A DNA stretch of 64,000 nt from Platycnemis pennipes (lineage: Eukaryota; Arthropoda; Insecta; Odonata; Platycnemididae). The notes beneath the pieces are model-generated. The model worked only from the letters and a program-made list of their open reading frames with translations, had not been told where the DNA came from and ran no database searches. Positions 1-12,400 of the stretch are shown here, in pieces; within the stretch, counting starts at the first letter, position 1, and each line of letters starts with the position of its first letter. Location of the stretch: NCBI GenBank assembly GCA_933228895.1, contig OW121848.1, positions 96,243,470 to 96,307,469 of the forward strand, in the 5' to 3' direction. Both the position numbers and the translations under genes were made by a program.

Positions 1-324
1 TTTTATCTTGAGGACTCCGTTGTTAATTAGGTTAATTACTCTGTCCCATAATCATAGGCTCAGTCAGTACTACCACATCACTATAACACTGCTTGAAGAC
101 AATCGAACGCAAGAATTCCGTCACTATCCATGGTATGACTGTATTATAATATATTTCTTGCTTGATATATCTTTTATTTGTTCACATTATTGTTACCTTC
201 ACATTTGTTTGTTTATATGTAAATTTATCCCTTTAATTCTTCATTATAATAATCGTCTTCATTTTTCTCATTTTTTATCTTTAATTAATTATTTTAATTT
301 CACTCGTATTATATGTTTGAACAG

Positions 325-461
325 ATAAAAATATGGTTCCAAAATCGAAGAACGAAATGGAAAAGAAAATATACGAATGACCTCGAGGTACTGGCTCAGC
401 AATATTACAGCTCTATGGGAATCCTTGCACCACGACCAATATTCCTCGGTGACAGACTTTG
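325..461 (+). CDS. Homeobox gene, penultimate exon (homeodomain helix 3)
   Basis: The exon is 137 bp, starts at codon phase 0 after an acag acceptor and ends with two bases of a Trp codon before GTAAGT. It encodes homeodomain residues 45-60 plus a 30-residue tail. Confidence 0.86.
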
Positions 462-3400
462 GTAAGTTACTTGCTGTATTTTAATGGTTTAGATTAGGGC
501 AATAGCAAATCAGTTGTCTGTTTTGTTATGGAAATTATATGCAGTACGATAAGGCTACTTAAATGAAGAGGCTAGCCTCCTCGATTGAAAATGACCAATA
601 AGTAAAGAAATAGCCATTATCACTATTCATTATTACTGTGCAGTGCCTACATGAAAGAGATCATTCGCTGTTTAAAACTGCATGTAAGAGAGAGTATCGA
701 TGATGCAAATGACAATCTTTGTAATCAAATATGGTAGTATTACCTGCCTTATTGTTAAAAAGTGACACATAGCCAGTGGCATATCAACGTCACCAAGGTC
801 TGCCTCAACCCAGGGTTGAGGCAGACCTTGTTCTAGGCATTTTAAATTAAGTCATGGTATAATTCTTGATGTTGGTTGCATATGCTAAACTGAATTCAGT
901 TTAGCATGTCATATTGAGTACCCATTGTTTATTTTTTTCAATACCATATCTCCCAGTATCTCCCTGTTCTTATGCCTGAACTTATCTGTCTGTCAACAAT
1001 TGACCCAATATATATCCATTTGATGAATGAAAAGTTAGAACTATAAAATTCAGAAATATAAAGAATCATCTAATTGGGGTCTTGTCCTCATTCCTTGAAG
1101 CTTAAGAAAGAAACCCCGATATTAAAAATATACAGGAAATAATGATGATTTAAAAAATAATCAGCCCATGTCCCTCTACCCACAATTTAGTATAGGTATG
1201 TAATAGGCCAACATCTTTTATTAAGAAATGTAACAATCAGTGAGGCTATAAAAGAGGCCCTAGTGAAAATTTGGATATTTGTGGGATAGGATATATGTAT
1301 CCTGGCCCCAGGATATTTGTGGCCATGGCCACAAAGAACCGCACAAGTTTGAGGCCATGGCCACACAACATTGTGTGGCCGTGGCTGTTTGGTTATTTGG
1401 TCATAATATGTGGCCATTGGCCTGTGGCCGTGTGTGGCCACCTGTGGCCATGTGTGGCCACCTGCGGCTCTGTGTGGCCACCTGCGGATCTGTATGGCCA
1501 GTGGTAGTACCCTACCCTACTCATGTACCCATAGTTAGGCCAACGTTTCCCAACTTTGGCCCAAAGGTCAAAAAGTAACCGAACTATTCCCCTACTGTGG
1601 CACCATTTCCTAATGTTGGCCAAACCGTCTGTGCTACATAGGTTATCATTTTATGACAGGACAAATATCTTCCAGAAATGAGGAAAATCCGAAGGTATGT
1701 ACCATTAGAAATGAGGTGAATGTGTCAGTTAGAGACAGTGGCCATGATGTCAGGTGGCAAAAAATCTGCGATGGTGGCCACAGGTGCCTCCTATGGGCAC
1801 AGGTTATTGATGTCCATGGCCACAGAGAAAATAGACTGGACACAGCGACCACAGAATGGCCGCAGGCGGCCACAGGATGACTGCAGACAGCCACTGGATG
1901 GCCGCAGACGGCCACATAAATTTCCTGTGGCCACCTGTGGTCATTTTCATCAGGGGTAGAACTACTATGGAAGCTCTTCACATATGCCAAAGTCATTCTG
2001 CAGGAGGAAAGTCAGTCTATCCTAAATGTTGTGTAGAATTTGTTTTCAAAGAACAAGGGAATATTAACTCTTAAAAACTCAAAAGCTGTTTTTCTATTAA
2101 ATAACTATTTTTAAAGATCCCTGTGTTAACTATAAAGGATTTTCAGCTGATGGTCACCACTAACCAAAGTTCCTAGGCCTTTATTTGGAGAAAACTAGTA
2201 ATTTTACCATGCATGTAACGAACCTATGTTCTGTCACTTACATTTTAATGTATTTCAGCGACACTGTTCTCATGGTCATATACAATGCAAATTTTTTATC
2301 AAATGATATTATATTCTGTTGACTGTACTAACCATTCCAGTCAATTATCTTTTTAATGGAAACTTAATTTAAAATCCTGTACTTTTTACATTAATTCTCA
2401 TTCATACCTCAAAAAAAGCTCTGTAAATGTACACACTTCTTCATATAAAAGGCTATTTGCTTAGAATCTTTTGGATGCAGGTATTGAAATATGTATGTGA
2501 TCACAGAGGTACCTTAATTTTATTATTTTGAAAAAATTCTTAACGGAGTTGATGATATCACTAACAAAAAATTTTGTTTCTTATTGGAAGAATATTTTGA
2601 CAATAAAATGACTACTACTCATTAATAAGCAATGATTGGCATATTAAAATCCAAATTGAAGTAATTTATAGGTCTTTTAGAGCTGCTTTTATTCTATTGA
2701 TGAATTTTTAATTTCTTGATATTAGCCTACTAAAATGTGTATGTATTCCCTTGTTCTTGCTTTTTTTCTGAGTTTTGTATGTCAAATGTATTTACTAGGG
2801 TGGGGGGAGAAATTAATTTTTTCACTATCGAATTCTATTAGGTTTCAAAATTTTCATTTTTGTATGCTTATCAATGGAAATATATTGATAAAATCATACG
2901 TTGGATCTTTAGTTTGTGCAAACAGCATTAAGTTTGAAAAAATTATGAAAATACCAAATTTTACTGTTGCTCTCAAAATATACCGGTTATCTTTTTTAGA
3001 TAATTATTTATCCTTTCTATACACTATATCATTAAAGTGGATGTACTATTACCATTTAATTAAACCTCCTCGGTAAAGCACAGTCATTTGTCATTTCATC
3101 GGTTATCTCCTTGGGCTTCACTTTTTTGTAGCCCCATTATTTTAATTCCTTTTCTCCTTCCATCAAAATCTGTACATCATCCAATCAGCATACGAAATGT
3201 GTCCGCCTATTTCATGTAAAGCAGCAATATGTCCACATTGCTGTCCTTTGTGATGACTTAGAGTACATACTACATATATACTGTTGAAGATGGGTATATA
3301 TTTAATTTCGATCTTTTGCTGCCACAGGTTTTTTGACTGTCAAGGTGGCTTCAGTTCTGCTCCTGCTTGGGGAACCCCTGACTACACCCATCCACCATTT

Positions 3401-3610
3401 CACGTCCCCAGGGTGCATCCAGGGCCCCATCACCCTATCCTACCATCAGGAAATTCACCAGCTCAATTTCACCAGATAAGGGAAGCACAGTACAGTCCAG
3501 AGACTGATCTTCTTAGCCTTCCCGAACAACGACTTGCAGACCGATGGAATGGAAGTATCATAGATTCAAGCACAGTTCTAAGCCCTATATCGCCTCCTCA
3601 TCCTCCATAA
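325..3610 (+). CDS. Homeobox transcription factor, 3' two exons (NKL/BarH-like ANTP class), partial
   Basis: This is the C-terminal part of a nuclear DNA-binding homeodomain protein. Exon 325-461 opens with homeodomain helix 3 (IKIWFQNRRTKWKRK), including the WFQNR core and Asn51. It follows an acceptor ending in acag, so the intron lies between homeodomain residues 44 and 45, a position shared by several NKL-group genes. The exon ends in GDRLW at a GTAAGT donor, and exon 3328-3610 completes the Trp codon in phase and reads FFDCQGGF onward to a stop. The joined C-terminus is 139 aa, rich in Pro, His and Ser. The tail after the homeodomain (YYSSMGI, RPIFLGDRLW) looks conserved, but I cannot name the orthologue; BarH-like or the Nedx/lms group are my guesses. 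The 5' exons are off the left edge. The gene converges on cyclin H. Confidence 0.85.
794..830. repeat. 37-bp near-perfect palindrome
   Basis: Two 18-bp arms are exact reverse complements around a single A. The left arm starts CAAGGTCTGCC and the right arm ends GGCAGACCTTG. It lies in the homeobox-gene intron. The one-base centre makes a microRNA precursor unlikely. Confidence 0.85.
882..907. repeat. 26-bp perfect palindrome centred on an EcoRI site
   Basis: The stretch from ATGCTAAACTG to CAGTTTAGCAT is its own reverse complement, centred on GAATTC. It lies 51 bp after the 37-bp palindrome in the same intron. Confidence 0.85.
1290..1960. repeat. Two clusters of GTGGCCAC-type palindromic octamers
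   Basis: Blocks at about 1315-1505 and 1735-1945 hold many copies of GTGGCC, GGCCAC and variants, separated by about 230 bp without the motif. The two-block layout suggests the subterminal arrays of a small non-autonomous transposon, but no clean terminal repeat or target duplication was found. Short ORFs here only translate the repeat (rich in W, P, H and G) and are not genes. Confidence 0.6.
1961..3327 (+). other. Remainder of homeobox-gene intron
   Basis: AT-rich intron sequence with no recognisable gene or element. It ends at a tgccacag acceptor just before 3328. Confidence 0.6.
3328..3610 (+). CDS. Homeobox gene, last exon
   Basis: The first base completes a Trp codon split by the intron. 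Ninety-three further codons lead to TAA at 3608-3610. The sequence is rich in Pro, His and Ser (for example SPISPPHPP at the end), as in transcription-factor tails. Confidence 0.84.
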
Positions 3611-5643
3611 AGTATATTTAGGTGGTGATAAGGATACCATCTAAGTCATTGTCCATCACTCACTTGTACAGCGTCAAACTGATCTCAATAATATTCTCAT
3701 TTTGACTTCTATAGTGTGTGATGATTGTGTATATTTTTTGGAAGCTGGTGGAAGGACTATATTGACTCTTGTGATTGATCATCATGAACCCCAGTTCCTT
3801 GGTGCTATGATTTTATTTTGTAATGGGAGAAAAATGCAATTCTGTCTACCAGGTGCAAGTCTGTTTTGAAATGACACATGTGCAGGTGGACTGAACTCAT
3901 TGAAGGGATATAGTTTTGTCACAAATATCTCCAATGTTCATGTAATTTCTGTGTTTAATTTAAATATAACCTTAAATTTCTTTAATTTTTGTCTTTTAAA
4001 AAGTTGTCTTACCCCTGACAAAGTTCAGCAAAGTAGATACACTGCAAGAACGTTTATTTAAGTTAAACTATCCTAAACCAGAGTAACAATGTAAATTGGA
4101 TGCATCCAATTTGGTTGGGCGAGAGCCCTCAAGGGGACCCCCTGGCACTTAGACCCCTTTGGATCCATTGTGCCAACCCACATTTAACCTGCCCACCACT
4201 TGCAGACAGGGAACAAGAGCGCCATGGTAGAGGTATGGAGGAGGGTTCAACCTCCATCTGGGCCCAACGATGGTTAACTATGGTGATCTGACAGGAACCA
4301 GTGTTTCAACAAGGCTAGGCCCTTTCCCAGGGAAGTGGGTAAACAATCTTCTCTGTTTTAACATCTACCTGTTAAATATCAAAAAAAATTCCGTACGTCC
4401 AAATGTTAATGCTTCAAAACTGGCTAAAAATGTGGATGTAAAGAATTATGTTCACATTAAATTTGCATATGTCTTCTCACTTTACTGAGGCATGAACTAT
4501 CTCAATCAATGGATTAGGAATGGAGAGTGTGTACCTGCAGAAAGAAGATATTAAAACTTTTCATACTAACCCCACAGGTATTGTGATGAATGAAATCATT
4601 TAAAAATCGTGAGGAAAGCTGGTTGTTGAGAACAAAATAATCATACTATAGCTACCTAATTTCTTGGTTCCAAGTTGAATACAAAATTCAAATAAGACAG
4701 AAGATAAAGACAAGGGAGACTGACTAAAAGATGGGAAATTCCTTCCAACCTCTTCGAGTGAATCTTTACTTCTCAGACAAAATTTTCACATTCCCTTCTT
4801 TTTTCCCTCTTAAAAAATGACCTTCACATATTCATTGATCCATTTCAAAATTATCTCTTACTGCTAGAAAAAGGCTGCTATATTAGTGAAATTTCAACCA
4901 ATGAACTTTTGATTGCGGGATGTAAAAATGATAAGAATTTTTATGAAGATGCCTCAAAGGAACACCTCATTTTATACTCTTTAACATAACTGTTAAATGT
5001 TGAGGCCTGAAAGTCCATTCTTCGATGAGAGTGGCAAATATGCCAGACTGACAATTTTTAGATAGAATCAACTATTTTTGGTGCTCCAATTTACGGCCAA
5101 AAGAAGAGATTTTCATACCCATTGACAGCATTATGGTACTCCGTGGGATTAGTTCAGCAAAACAAGCTCCACCTCCTGATGATCAAGAGTAGTTTCTGAA
5201 TAAATACTATTGCAGGTTTAATCAGATTAGATAAATAGGATTAATAACTTTTTAGTTTTCCACAAGCAGGGACTGGTTTTAAATAAATATTCCCACTTCT
5301 CATAAAATTTTTCTGCCTCCTTCCCTATACTATTTCCCTCTTCAATCAGCACATATGCTATTCTAGTATTCCAGATTTTTAATTCCATATTTCTTCTGCT
5401 TCCATTCTCAAATAACAAAAATCCTTCAGATGACATATACAGTATCCTATTGCCCGTTACTTATTTCATCCTTCTAAGGCCTTACAACACCCTCTTCCCC
5501 CTTAACCATAGCATGTGTGTACTTTTTTTCATTTTCCTGTCAATTTTTGCACTTTCCCATGAAAACAGCCAAAAAGGACAAGAAACGTAGGTACATATCG
5601 AGTTGAATTTTCATAATGCAGAAGGATTTTTTTTGTTCGTTCC
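3611..5643. other. 3' UTR and intergenic sequence after the homeobox gene
   Basis: Probable 3' UTR followed by AT-rich spacer. The only contrasting segment is a GC-rich block at about 4085-4345, listed separately. No gene is supported. Confidence 0.5.
4085..4345. repeat. GC-rich 260-bp block, possible interspersed repeat
   Basis: This segment is much richer in G and C than its surroundings, with sharp edges and runs such as AGGGGACCCCCTGGC. It has no coding motif. A SINE or other repeat fragment is the likeliest explanation, but I do not recognise the family. Confidence 0.3.
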
Positions 5644-8600
5644 TTAACCCATTTCTTCCCAAGGCATGAAGGAATTATTTTTTCTCTGCCTATTAGATAG
5701 TAAGTACTAATTGGGTAATAAATTAACAAAATACAGTATGATATTTTTCATAACAGTAATAGTTAATCAGAAAAAAATGTTGCATTTTCGCAACATTGGG
5801 CAGAAATGGGGTTACCTAGGCCAAAATTCAAATTATACTTCAGGTTTAGGAATGAAACATGCATTTAACTTTGCAATCACCGATAATTAAAAAATAATGA
5901 AATAAAGTTTGGAAACATATATTTCCAATACTTTGTCCTATCACTCCTATTTTACTATTCCTCGCGGAATGTTTTGAAAGAAGTTGAGTGCAAAGGAACG
6001 TTATACTTCATACACATACACACACTTTGTCATTTGCAAAGCCTACACTTATGTCTGCTGTTGTTTTCAGACCAAGTAATGACGTGACTCACTCTATTAT
6101 TTCGAATATCATCTGGAAGATAACCTTTTTGTGGTCGAGACCCAAGTCCACTTTACTTGTTGCATCACATTTATCATCTTCATCACTAATGCACCTTATA
6201 TTTCTGGGAATGGCTTCCTCTAGATCAATTTTCTGAAGTAATGATAGTACATATATCATTGCTCTTGAAATCAACCTTTGAAATTTTCTAGCTGGTAACC
6301 ATTTGGAAAAATTTCCATGCCATGACAGTCGTTGTATCCAGAGCATTTACGAACGAAGGCCACCACCATTTTTCCCCCCTTGTCTTTATCTGTAATTCGA
6401 AACGCCATTCTTGTGGATATCTACTCTACTCATGCCATGGTTGTATTCATGTTTTACCTGTGGCTGGGGTGTGGAAATGTATTTTCGCTGAGTGTGATCC
6501 CATCATTTGGCTTGCTTCAAGGGAAGTAAAAACCCACAGTTCGTAGCAACTGTAACAGCAGATTTATTAACCCTCTGAACGACAAATATTTCATTTTTTT
6601 GTCAAAGGCATCAAAATATCTCCCTTTTTCCCCTCTTTGGTGATTTATTTTGGAGGTGGCAAATTGGATTTAGCAACTATTTTCCCTTACTGTGCCTTTT
6701 GTGAAATATCCCCTCACGTAAGAGGCTATGGCTCGTAAAAATACTATCAAAACGCAATCTATGCTCTCCAGGTGAGGAAACAACAGAGCAAATCAAGCAC
6801 TGCCTTTTCTCCCAACCCTAGTTCTTTCCCACTGTTCCAATTGTTTTGTACTTGTAACCCACTCCAGCATAAAGTTTGAAGTGAATTACATAACCACTAG
6901 CTGACACTAGACACCATATCTTGAACCCAAAATCAAATGGGTGAACATTTGAATCGAATCAAGAGAACCTTTATGAACATTTTTTTCGTGTCATCCAAAG
7001 TAAGGCCCCATCTGCACATCAATAGTTAGTTGATGCGCAAATATTCCAAATTTGGAAAACTTTCAATTTAGTTTGACAAAGAAAAGTCTGAGTTTTGCAA
7101 ATTTATCATTTACGTCGAGTTAATCACTGTCTCCGAGGTGTACCTAACCACTTTTTGATTTCATCAAATCTAATTCTGGTTATATCTCATCTAACCAATG
7201 GACACTCATAGTCAAGACGTTTTATTCTGGAATAACGAATCTGGAGTTGGATTTTTATATCAAGCAAGCAATAAAATCCCCAAGAACTTCATTTCCAATC
7301 TAGAGAATTGAAAATTTTGTTAGTTTTTTGATCTAGCATATTTTACTAAAAAGTCTGTAATCATATCCAATTAATCGGCTTCACAAAATAAATGAAAAGT
7401 TTAAAATAGTGTGATGCTAAGGAAAGAGTTTTTCAAATGTTCTTGTGACAAATTTACAGTGTTATGAGGCTTTGATATGTAAACTGGAATTGCATTCTTA
7501 ACCGATTTTATTTCAATGAGGGGTCTTATGGGCCTCTTTCCCTTTCTTGTTGTGACAGAGATTGCGTTGACTCTTCATGATCAGGTATCAGTTGTGAGCT
7601 ATGATTTTTCCAGCTTAACTAAAATATCTCTCGGTATAGTCTACTCGTTTTCGTTCAAAATCATGACATCGTCGTCTATGTCTTCATCATCTGATAATGG
7701 ATCTACATCTGGAGGAAGAACCACAACATCTGTTGGGTTTTCTTCGTCCTCTCCACCATCTTTGACGTCATCACAAGCATAAATTTCCTCAAAAACTGAG
7801 TCGACTTCTTTTGCATTAGTGCATTTCTTTGGGCAACTCATCTGCAGCAAATTTTAGACAAAATTAGCAAGAGAAATGGAAATTATGTAAATTTTAAGTG
7901 AATATTGGAAGTGAAACATTCCGGAAATTAAAAAAATCTTGTGAATAGTAGTGTAAAAAAAATTACATAAGCAAGTTTACCTGTGAGACGAAAAGGAAAT
8001 TAATTTTCAGCGGTCTTGATACACCACAAAGTGGTAACAAACACCAGTACATCTATCACGTCTATCGATTAGTATCACAGATGTACTAGACGAGGAAATA
8101 TATAAACACTTCTTAAAAGTACAAAAGCACTTTAGTCTACTAACACGGTTGCCTAGGAAGACTAAGCAAACAACGAATCAAGTAACTCAGCGAAGACAGC
8201 ATCTATGATTGGAAGTGCCTTTATTTATATTTCACCTTCATATTAGTTTAAAGGACAAAGTGACAGCACTTCTGCCCCATATTGCGAAAACGCAACATTA
8301 TTTTTTAAACACAAATGATACTTCAAACTTGTTTTCATCACTGTAGATATTATCCATTGTCCTACTGAATGACTAAATATTATTACTCGAAACGTTGCAT
8401 TACATAATTTGGCGGACAGGCTCCAAAAAAAAAGTTGATTTTCATCCCAATAAAACTGCTTGAAATATCTATTTTTGAAAAGTCACTGAAAAAAATAAAA
8501 CTGTTGTTGACGAGTGGATAGGCTTAAAACGTAAACAAAGTATTAAACAATGAATTAGATAAGAAGTTTATAAGGTATAAAACTTATGACTGTATATTTT

Positions 8601-8652
8601 CATCTTAAAAATTAATGTTGCATTTTCGCAACGTTGGGAAGAAATGGGTTAA
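5644..8652 (-). mobile_element. piggyBac-superfamily DNA transposon, inactive, with TTAA target duplications
   Basis: TTAA at 5644-5647 and 8649-8652 flank perfect 15-bp terminal inverted repeats, CCCATTTCTTCCCAA at 5648-5662 and its reverse complement at 8634-8648. A second inverted pair lies inside the ends, at 5779-5806 and about 8270-8300, built on TTGCRTTTTCGCAA. Nested inner repeats, TTAA targets and CCC-starting ends are typical of piggyBac. The minus strand carries a decayed transposase. It sits between the 3' ends of two converging host genes. Confidence 0.9.
5960..7841 (-). pseudogene. Decayed piggyBac transposase
   Basis: Read on the minus strand, the N-terminal part is open (MSCPKKCTNAKEV, then VVVLPPDVDPLSDDEDIDDD), the acidic N-terminal style of piggyBac/PGBD proteins. 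After 7641 the frame is broken by many stops and shifts. Family blocks remain in order: NDKFAKLRLFF, KFSKFGIFAHQLTID and PYFG near 7000-7110, then GFKIWCL, VTVATN and PQPQV, ending near 5960. The usual SIDESM block reads TIDVQM. No functional protein can be made. Confidence 0.83.
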
Positions 8653-9380
8653 TGACAGTGACCACATACTGTCTGTAAAAAAAAGTCCATACCAGACTTT
8701 AAAAAGGTATATCTTCTAAACAAGAAAACAATTTTAATGCAATGAACTTGGTCTTGCTGAAAATTCTCTTATAAGTTTATAAATGAGAAACAAAATATTT
8801 TTGTCACCCTAGATAAACTTTTACCAAATTTTAAATGAAAAAAGAGCTGGTTTTTGGTCCCTAACATGCGATGACCCAACTTTGTGTGCTTGCTATGCTC
8901 CTGTCTGTCGTAGTACCTACTAACGTCAGATTTCAAAGAAATGAAGCCAATAAATAACTTAAAAATTTACAGAAAACCATTCTTTTTATTTAAAAATTTG
9001 CTAAGGTTGTTGGGAAAATAAAACAACCTCCTAACTTCGAAACGGGCAACTCAATTAAAACTTGAGTGAAATCATTGTAATCGCAAGGATGTCAGCATGA
9101 GGAATATTTAGAGATAGACAAATAACAATGAAATAAATAATTTTAGGAGATATTTCAGTCTTGTAAATTTTATATTTCACTATGCACTCAAATGGAAACA
9201 CAACAAATAAAATTCTGACAACTTGAGCAAGTTATTCTTAAAAAATAAAGAATAACAGTTGAATGTAGAATTAAGGAAGATCCAAATGCATTGGTTTCCT
9301 TTGACTGACTGAAATGTTGCTGACATTTCCTGTCCCCCTGAAAACTAGGTGAACAGGTAGGCTTCACAGAATCTCAATGA
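8653..9380. other. Spacer and probable cyclin H 3' UTR
   Basis: AT-rich sequence with no ORF of interest. A minus-strand AATAAA occurs near 8984-8990, about 390 bp past the cyclin H stop, and could be its poly(A) signal. Confidence 0.4.
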
Positions 9381-9471
9381 TCAAGATGACCTTTCACTTC
9401 TCTCCTCAGCAGCTGCTCTTAACATGTCATCCTCGTCAACAAAATCTTCAGCCCTCTGGCCACGACCCTTC
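9381..9471 (-). CDS. CycH: Cyclin H exon 7 (last)
   Basis: The acceptor ends in AATAG. One base completes a Lys codon, then 29 codons ([15 protein letters not shown] to ERSERSS) lead to TGA at 9381-9383. Confidence 0.88.
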
Positions 9472-12400
9472 CTATTAATTAGAACAATTACACAAGTTAT
9501 TAGAAAAAGATGATCATTTAAGAAAAAATAGACAAAGCAGGCAGAGATTTATGACTGTAATGGCCAAGTTAAAACAAGACATTTACATGGCAGTTACTAT
9601 AAAATTCAATCCGTGATTACTTGCATATTCATGGAGAGAAAAAATACAATTATGAGTAAGTTTAATATAATCATAACAAGTAAAAAAAAATGTTGATGAA
9701 GTTTCCTAGGATTCCCAGATGAGTGAGGGTTGATAGGCACCGACACTTCTAAGGCATAGTCTGCCATTATCTTCAGGGTGAATGAGCTTAAAATCACTCT
9801 GAAGACTATGACCGATTATGCCTTCAAAATTTTGGTGCCTATCAATCCCCTCACCCAGCTGAAAATCCGAGAAAATTTCATTATTACTTGCCAGGAAAAA
9901 CATTCCATCTTTCAAAACAAAAGTTGATTTGAAGAAAGTAAGAAGCTAACTGTACCTAGAATACATAATTTAAAATCTGCAACTATGATTTTTTTCTGAT
10001 GTGAGTCAACACCTGATAACTTAATAATGACTCAAGTATTTTTAGCTAGTAACAAATACAAGGAGTATTCATATACTTTCACTTTCTTGTTAATTATGAC
10101 AGGCAGTGAAAGAAAAGCCTGAATTGAAAGATAATATGGTAATTAATTAAAAATATGGAATTGAAAGGTAATATGGTAATTAATTAAAAATATGGAAAAT
10201 CCAGAGTCATATTAGGTGGGGCAGCAAAACTATCATCAAACCACCTTAACCAAAGAATAAGTATAAAAATGATAAGACTACGAAACAGTTTGTTCACAGC
10301 TAGACAAAGAAAGCATAACAATCCAAGCATAGGGAATAAACAGGCATTTAAAAGATTGGTTTATCAGGTATACATATTTGTTCACAGTAAATGATGGAAC
10401 TATAGCTAACTTCAGGGATACTGTAAATTAAAAATATCATGCTTACTTAGCTTCTTCCTCTTTCACTGCAGTTCGGCACCTTTCAAGCTTTTTTTCCAGA
10501 GGTCTAATGCGATCACGAGGAGGAGGTTCAACAGCTTTGGCCATGGAACGAATTTCTGAGAATGGAGCTCATATCAGTAATATACCTGTTTATGTATACG
10601 CTTATGAGAAAATATATCAGCTACAAATACCATCTTTCTAACCTATGATAAAAGCACCCAACAACAAGAACATAAGCAGTAGTGAGAGAAAAGAAATTTA
10701 TTGGTAAACTTTGATGAGTGGATTGGGTCAACTTAACATCTAGTTAAGAAAAATAAATTGCAGAAGCTGCAATACATGATAAGAAATGGTGCCAGGCAAG
10801 ATGAGACTGTATATCAGCCACCAAAAGCACAGTTACCAGGTAAGACTTTTATTTTGTACATATTCACAAAAGACTTTAAGAAATGAGATCTCTGCATAAC
10901 TAATAGTTAGATGCCTAAAATTTACAGTGGTGTGACAACAACTGTCTCAAAAATAATATCATCAATACAGAAGAAGATAAATTTATTTTTTTTACTTCAC
11001 TGCTGGCAATTGATTATAGCCTGAAATATTTTATGCAACATAAAGAATAGAAAATGAATAATACAAAAACTGCCGTTTTTGTATTATTTTTTTATTTAAG
11101 ATATTCTCATTTAAATAAAAAATTCAGCCATCAGTAAACAGTTAAGAAAAAAAATCCTGATGATCAAAAAATGATATAGAAAATCCTTTACACCACTGTC
11201 AGTAATGTACAAGTCTCCTGAATGAGTGGTACTTGGAATTGATCATTAGGTAGTAAGTAAAATAGAAATTACTGATGAATCTAAACTTCTTGATTTTACT
11301 GGACCTGAATTAAAGTTGGAGAATAATGTCGAAAAACAAAGCATTTGACTAGCTTTGATGAGGCAGAAATCTTGCCTCCACTTAAAACCAATTATCCAGA
11401 TGCCAGCAAATGTAACATTCACCCCAAGGCCCAGTTGTTGCCCTTATATTTTGAAACTATGTGGTATGCAGAGCCATCTTACCTCAACCAACTTTTCAAA
11501 GCTTCGACTATGCAACCTAATTCAATTTTTTTAAATTTATTTATTGCGGAGGCACAATGAATAATTTCTCTGATATTATTTTCATTAGTGGTAGAAAAAT
11601 ACGTTTTTTCTCTGGAAATTGACAGCTCATAGTGAGTTATCCCATTTTTGAGATACATAAGAGCATCAGCTACTCACTTACTGTCGAGGCAGAAATTGTG
11701 CGCACTCGAGTTTGGATACAAATAACAAAATGACAGGAAGGCCTAAAGAAAAACTAATCACACCATAATTTTTATTATGTATTTAATTCTGCACTTATCA
11801 ACGGCAGATTGAAATTTTTGAGGTGCATTTTAATAAATTTTTCATTGGGTGTTACGTAAAAAGTACCATTTTTTTATGATCGTTGAAGAAAGTGATTGAT
11901 GAGCATGATTCGTAAGCCTACAATAAGATGTTCAATGACATCTAAGATTTGAACATGTTTTCCATGCATGCGACACTCCCATGATCATATCCAATTACAC
12001 AGGGGTCATAGGTCATGATGTCTGTGTCAGCAATGGACGAGTGGAAGTGGGCGGAGCATAGAGCTTCCTTTTTAACGCTGTAGGTGGCAGTGTTAGATTT
12101 GTGGGAAACGTCCCGAGCCCTCGCTGGTAGTAACAGTAGTACAAAACATGTAATAACATGGATAGCCTCGTAAGGTAAAGTGCTAAAAGAGTAACAAAAC
12201 TTTAGTTTAGGTTTATGTTTGACTAATATCGGAATGGAAGGAAGCCCACGCATGATAATGGAAGGTTTTCGTATTTTCATATGCGGCTACATGAAAGCTG
12301 TTCGGACGGGGATTCTCGACGAGGACGTCGTTGTAAAAGCGAGACAAGAAAGTTATGCCTTAATGGAAATAAATGATCTTAAGGCATGATTAGAATTAGT

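Noticed and set aside
8..328. 106-codon plus-strand ORF before the homeobox exon
   Set aside because: AT-rich sequence with a residue mix of chance translation. It ends at the intron boundary and the real reading frame starts at the 325 acceptor.
794..830. microRNA precursor
   Set aside because: An 18-bp stem with a one-base loop cannot give a Dicer substrate.
1187..2074. Seven overlapping ORFs on both strands over the GTGGCCAC region
   Set aside because: All are translations of the repeat (rich in Trp, Pro, His and Gly), open on both strands because the repeat is palindromic.
11942..12280. 112-codon minus-strand ORF in cyclin H intron 5
   Set aside because: No domain, no splice context linking it to a gene, and ordinary composition.
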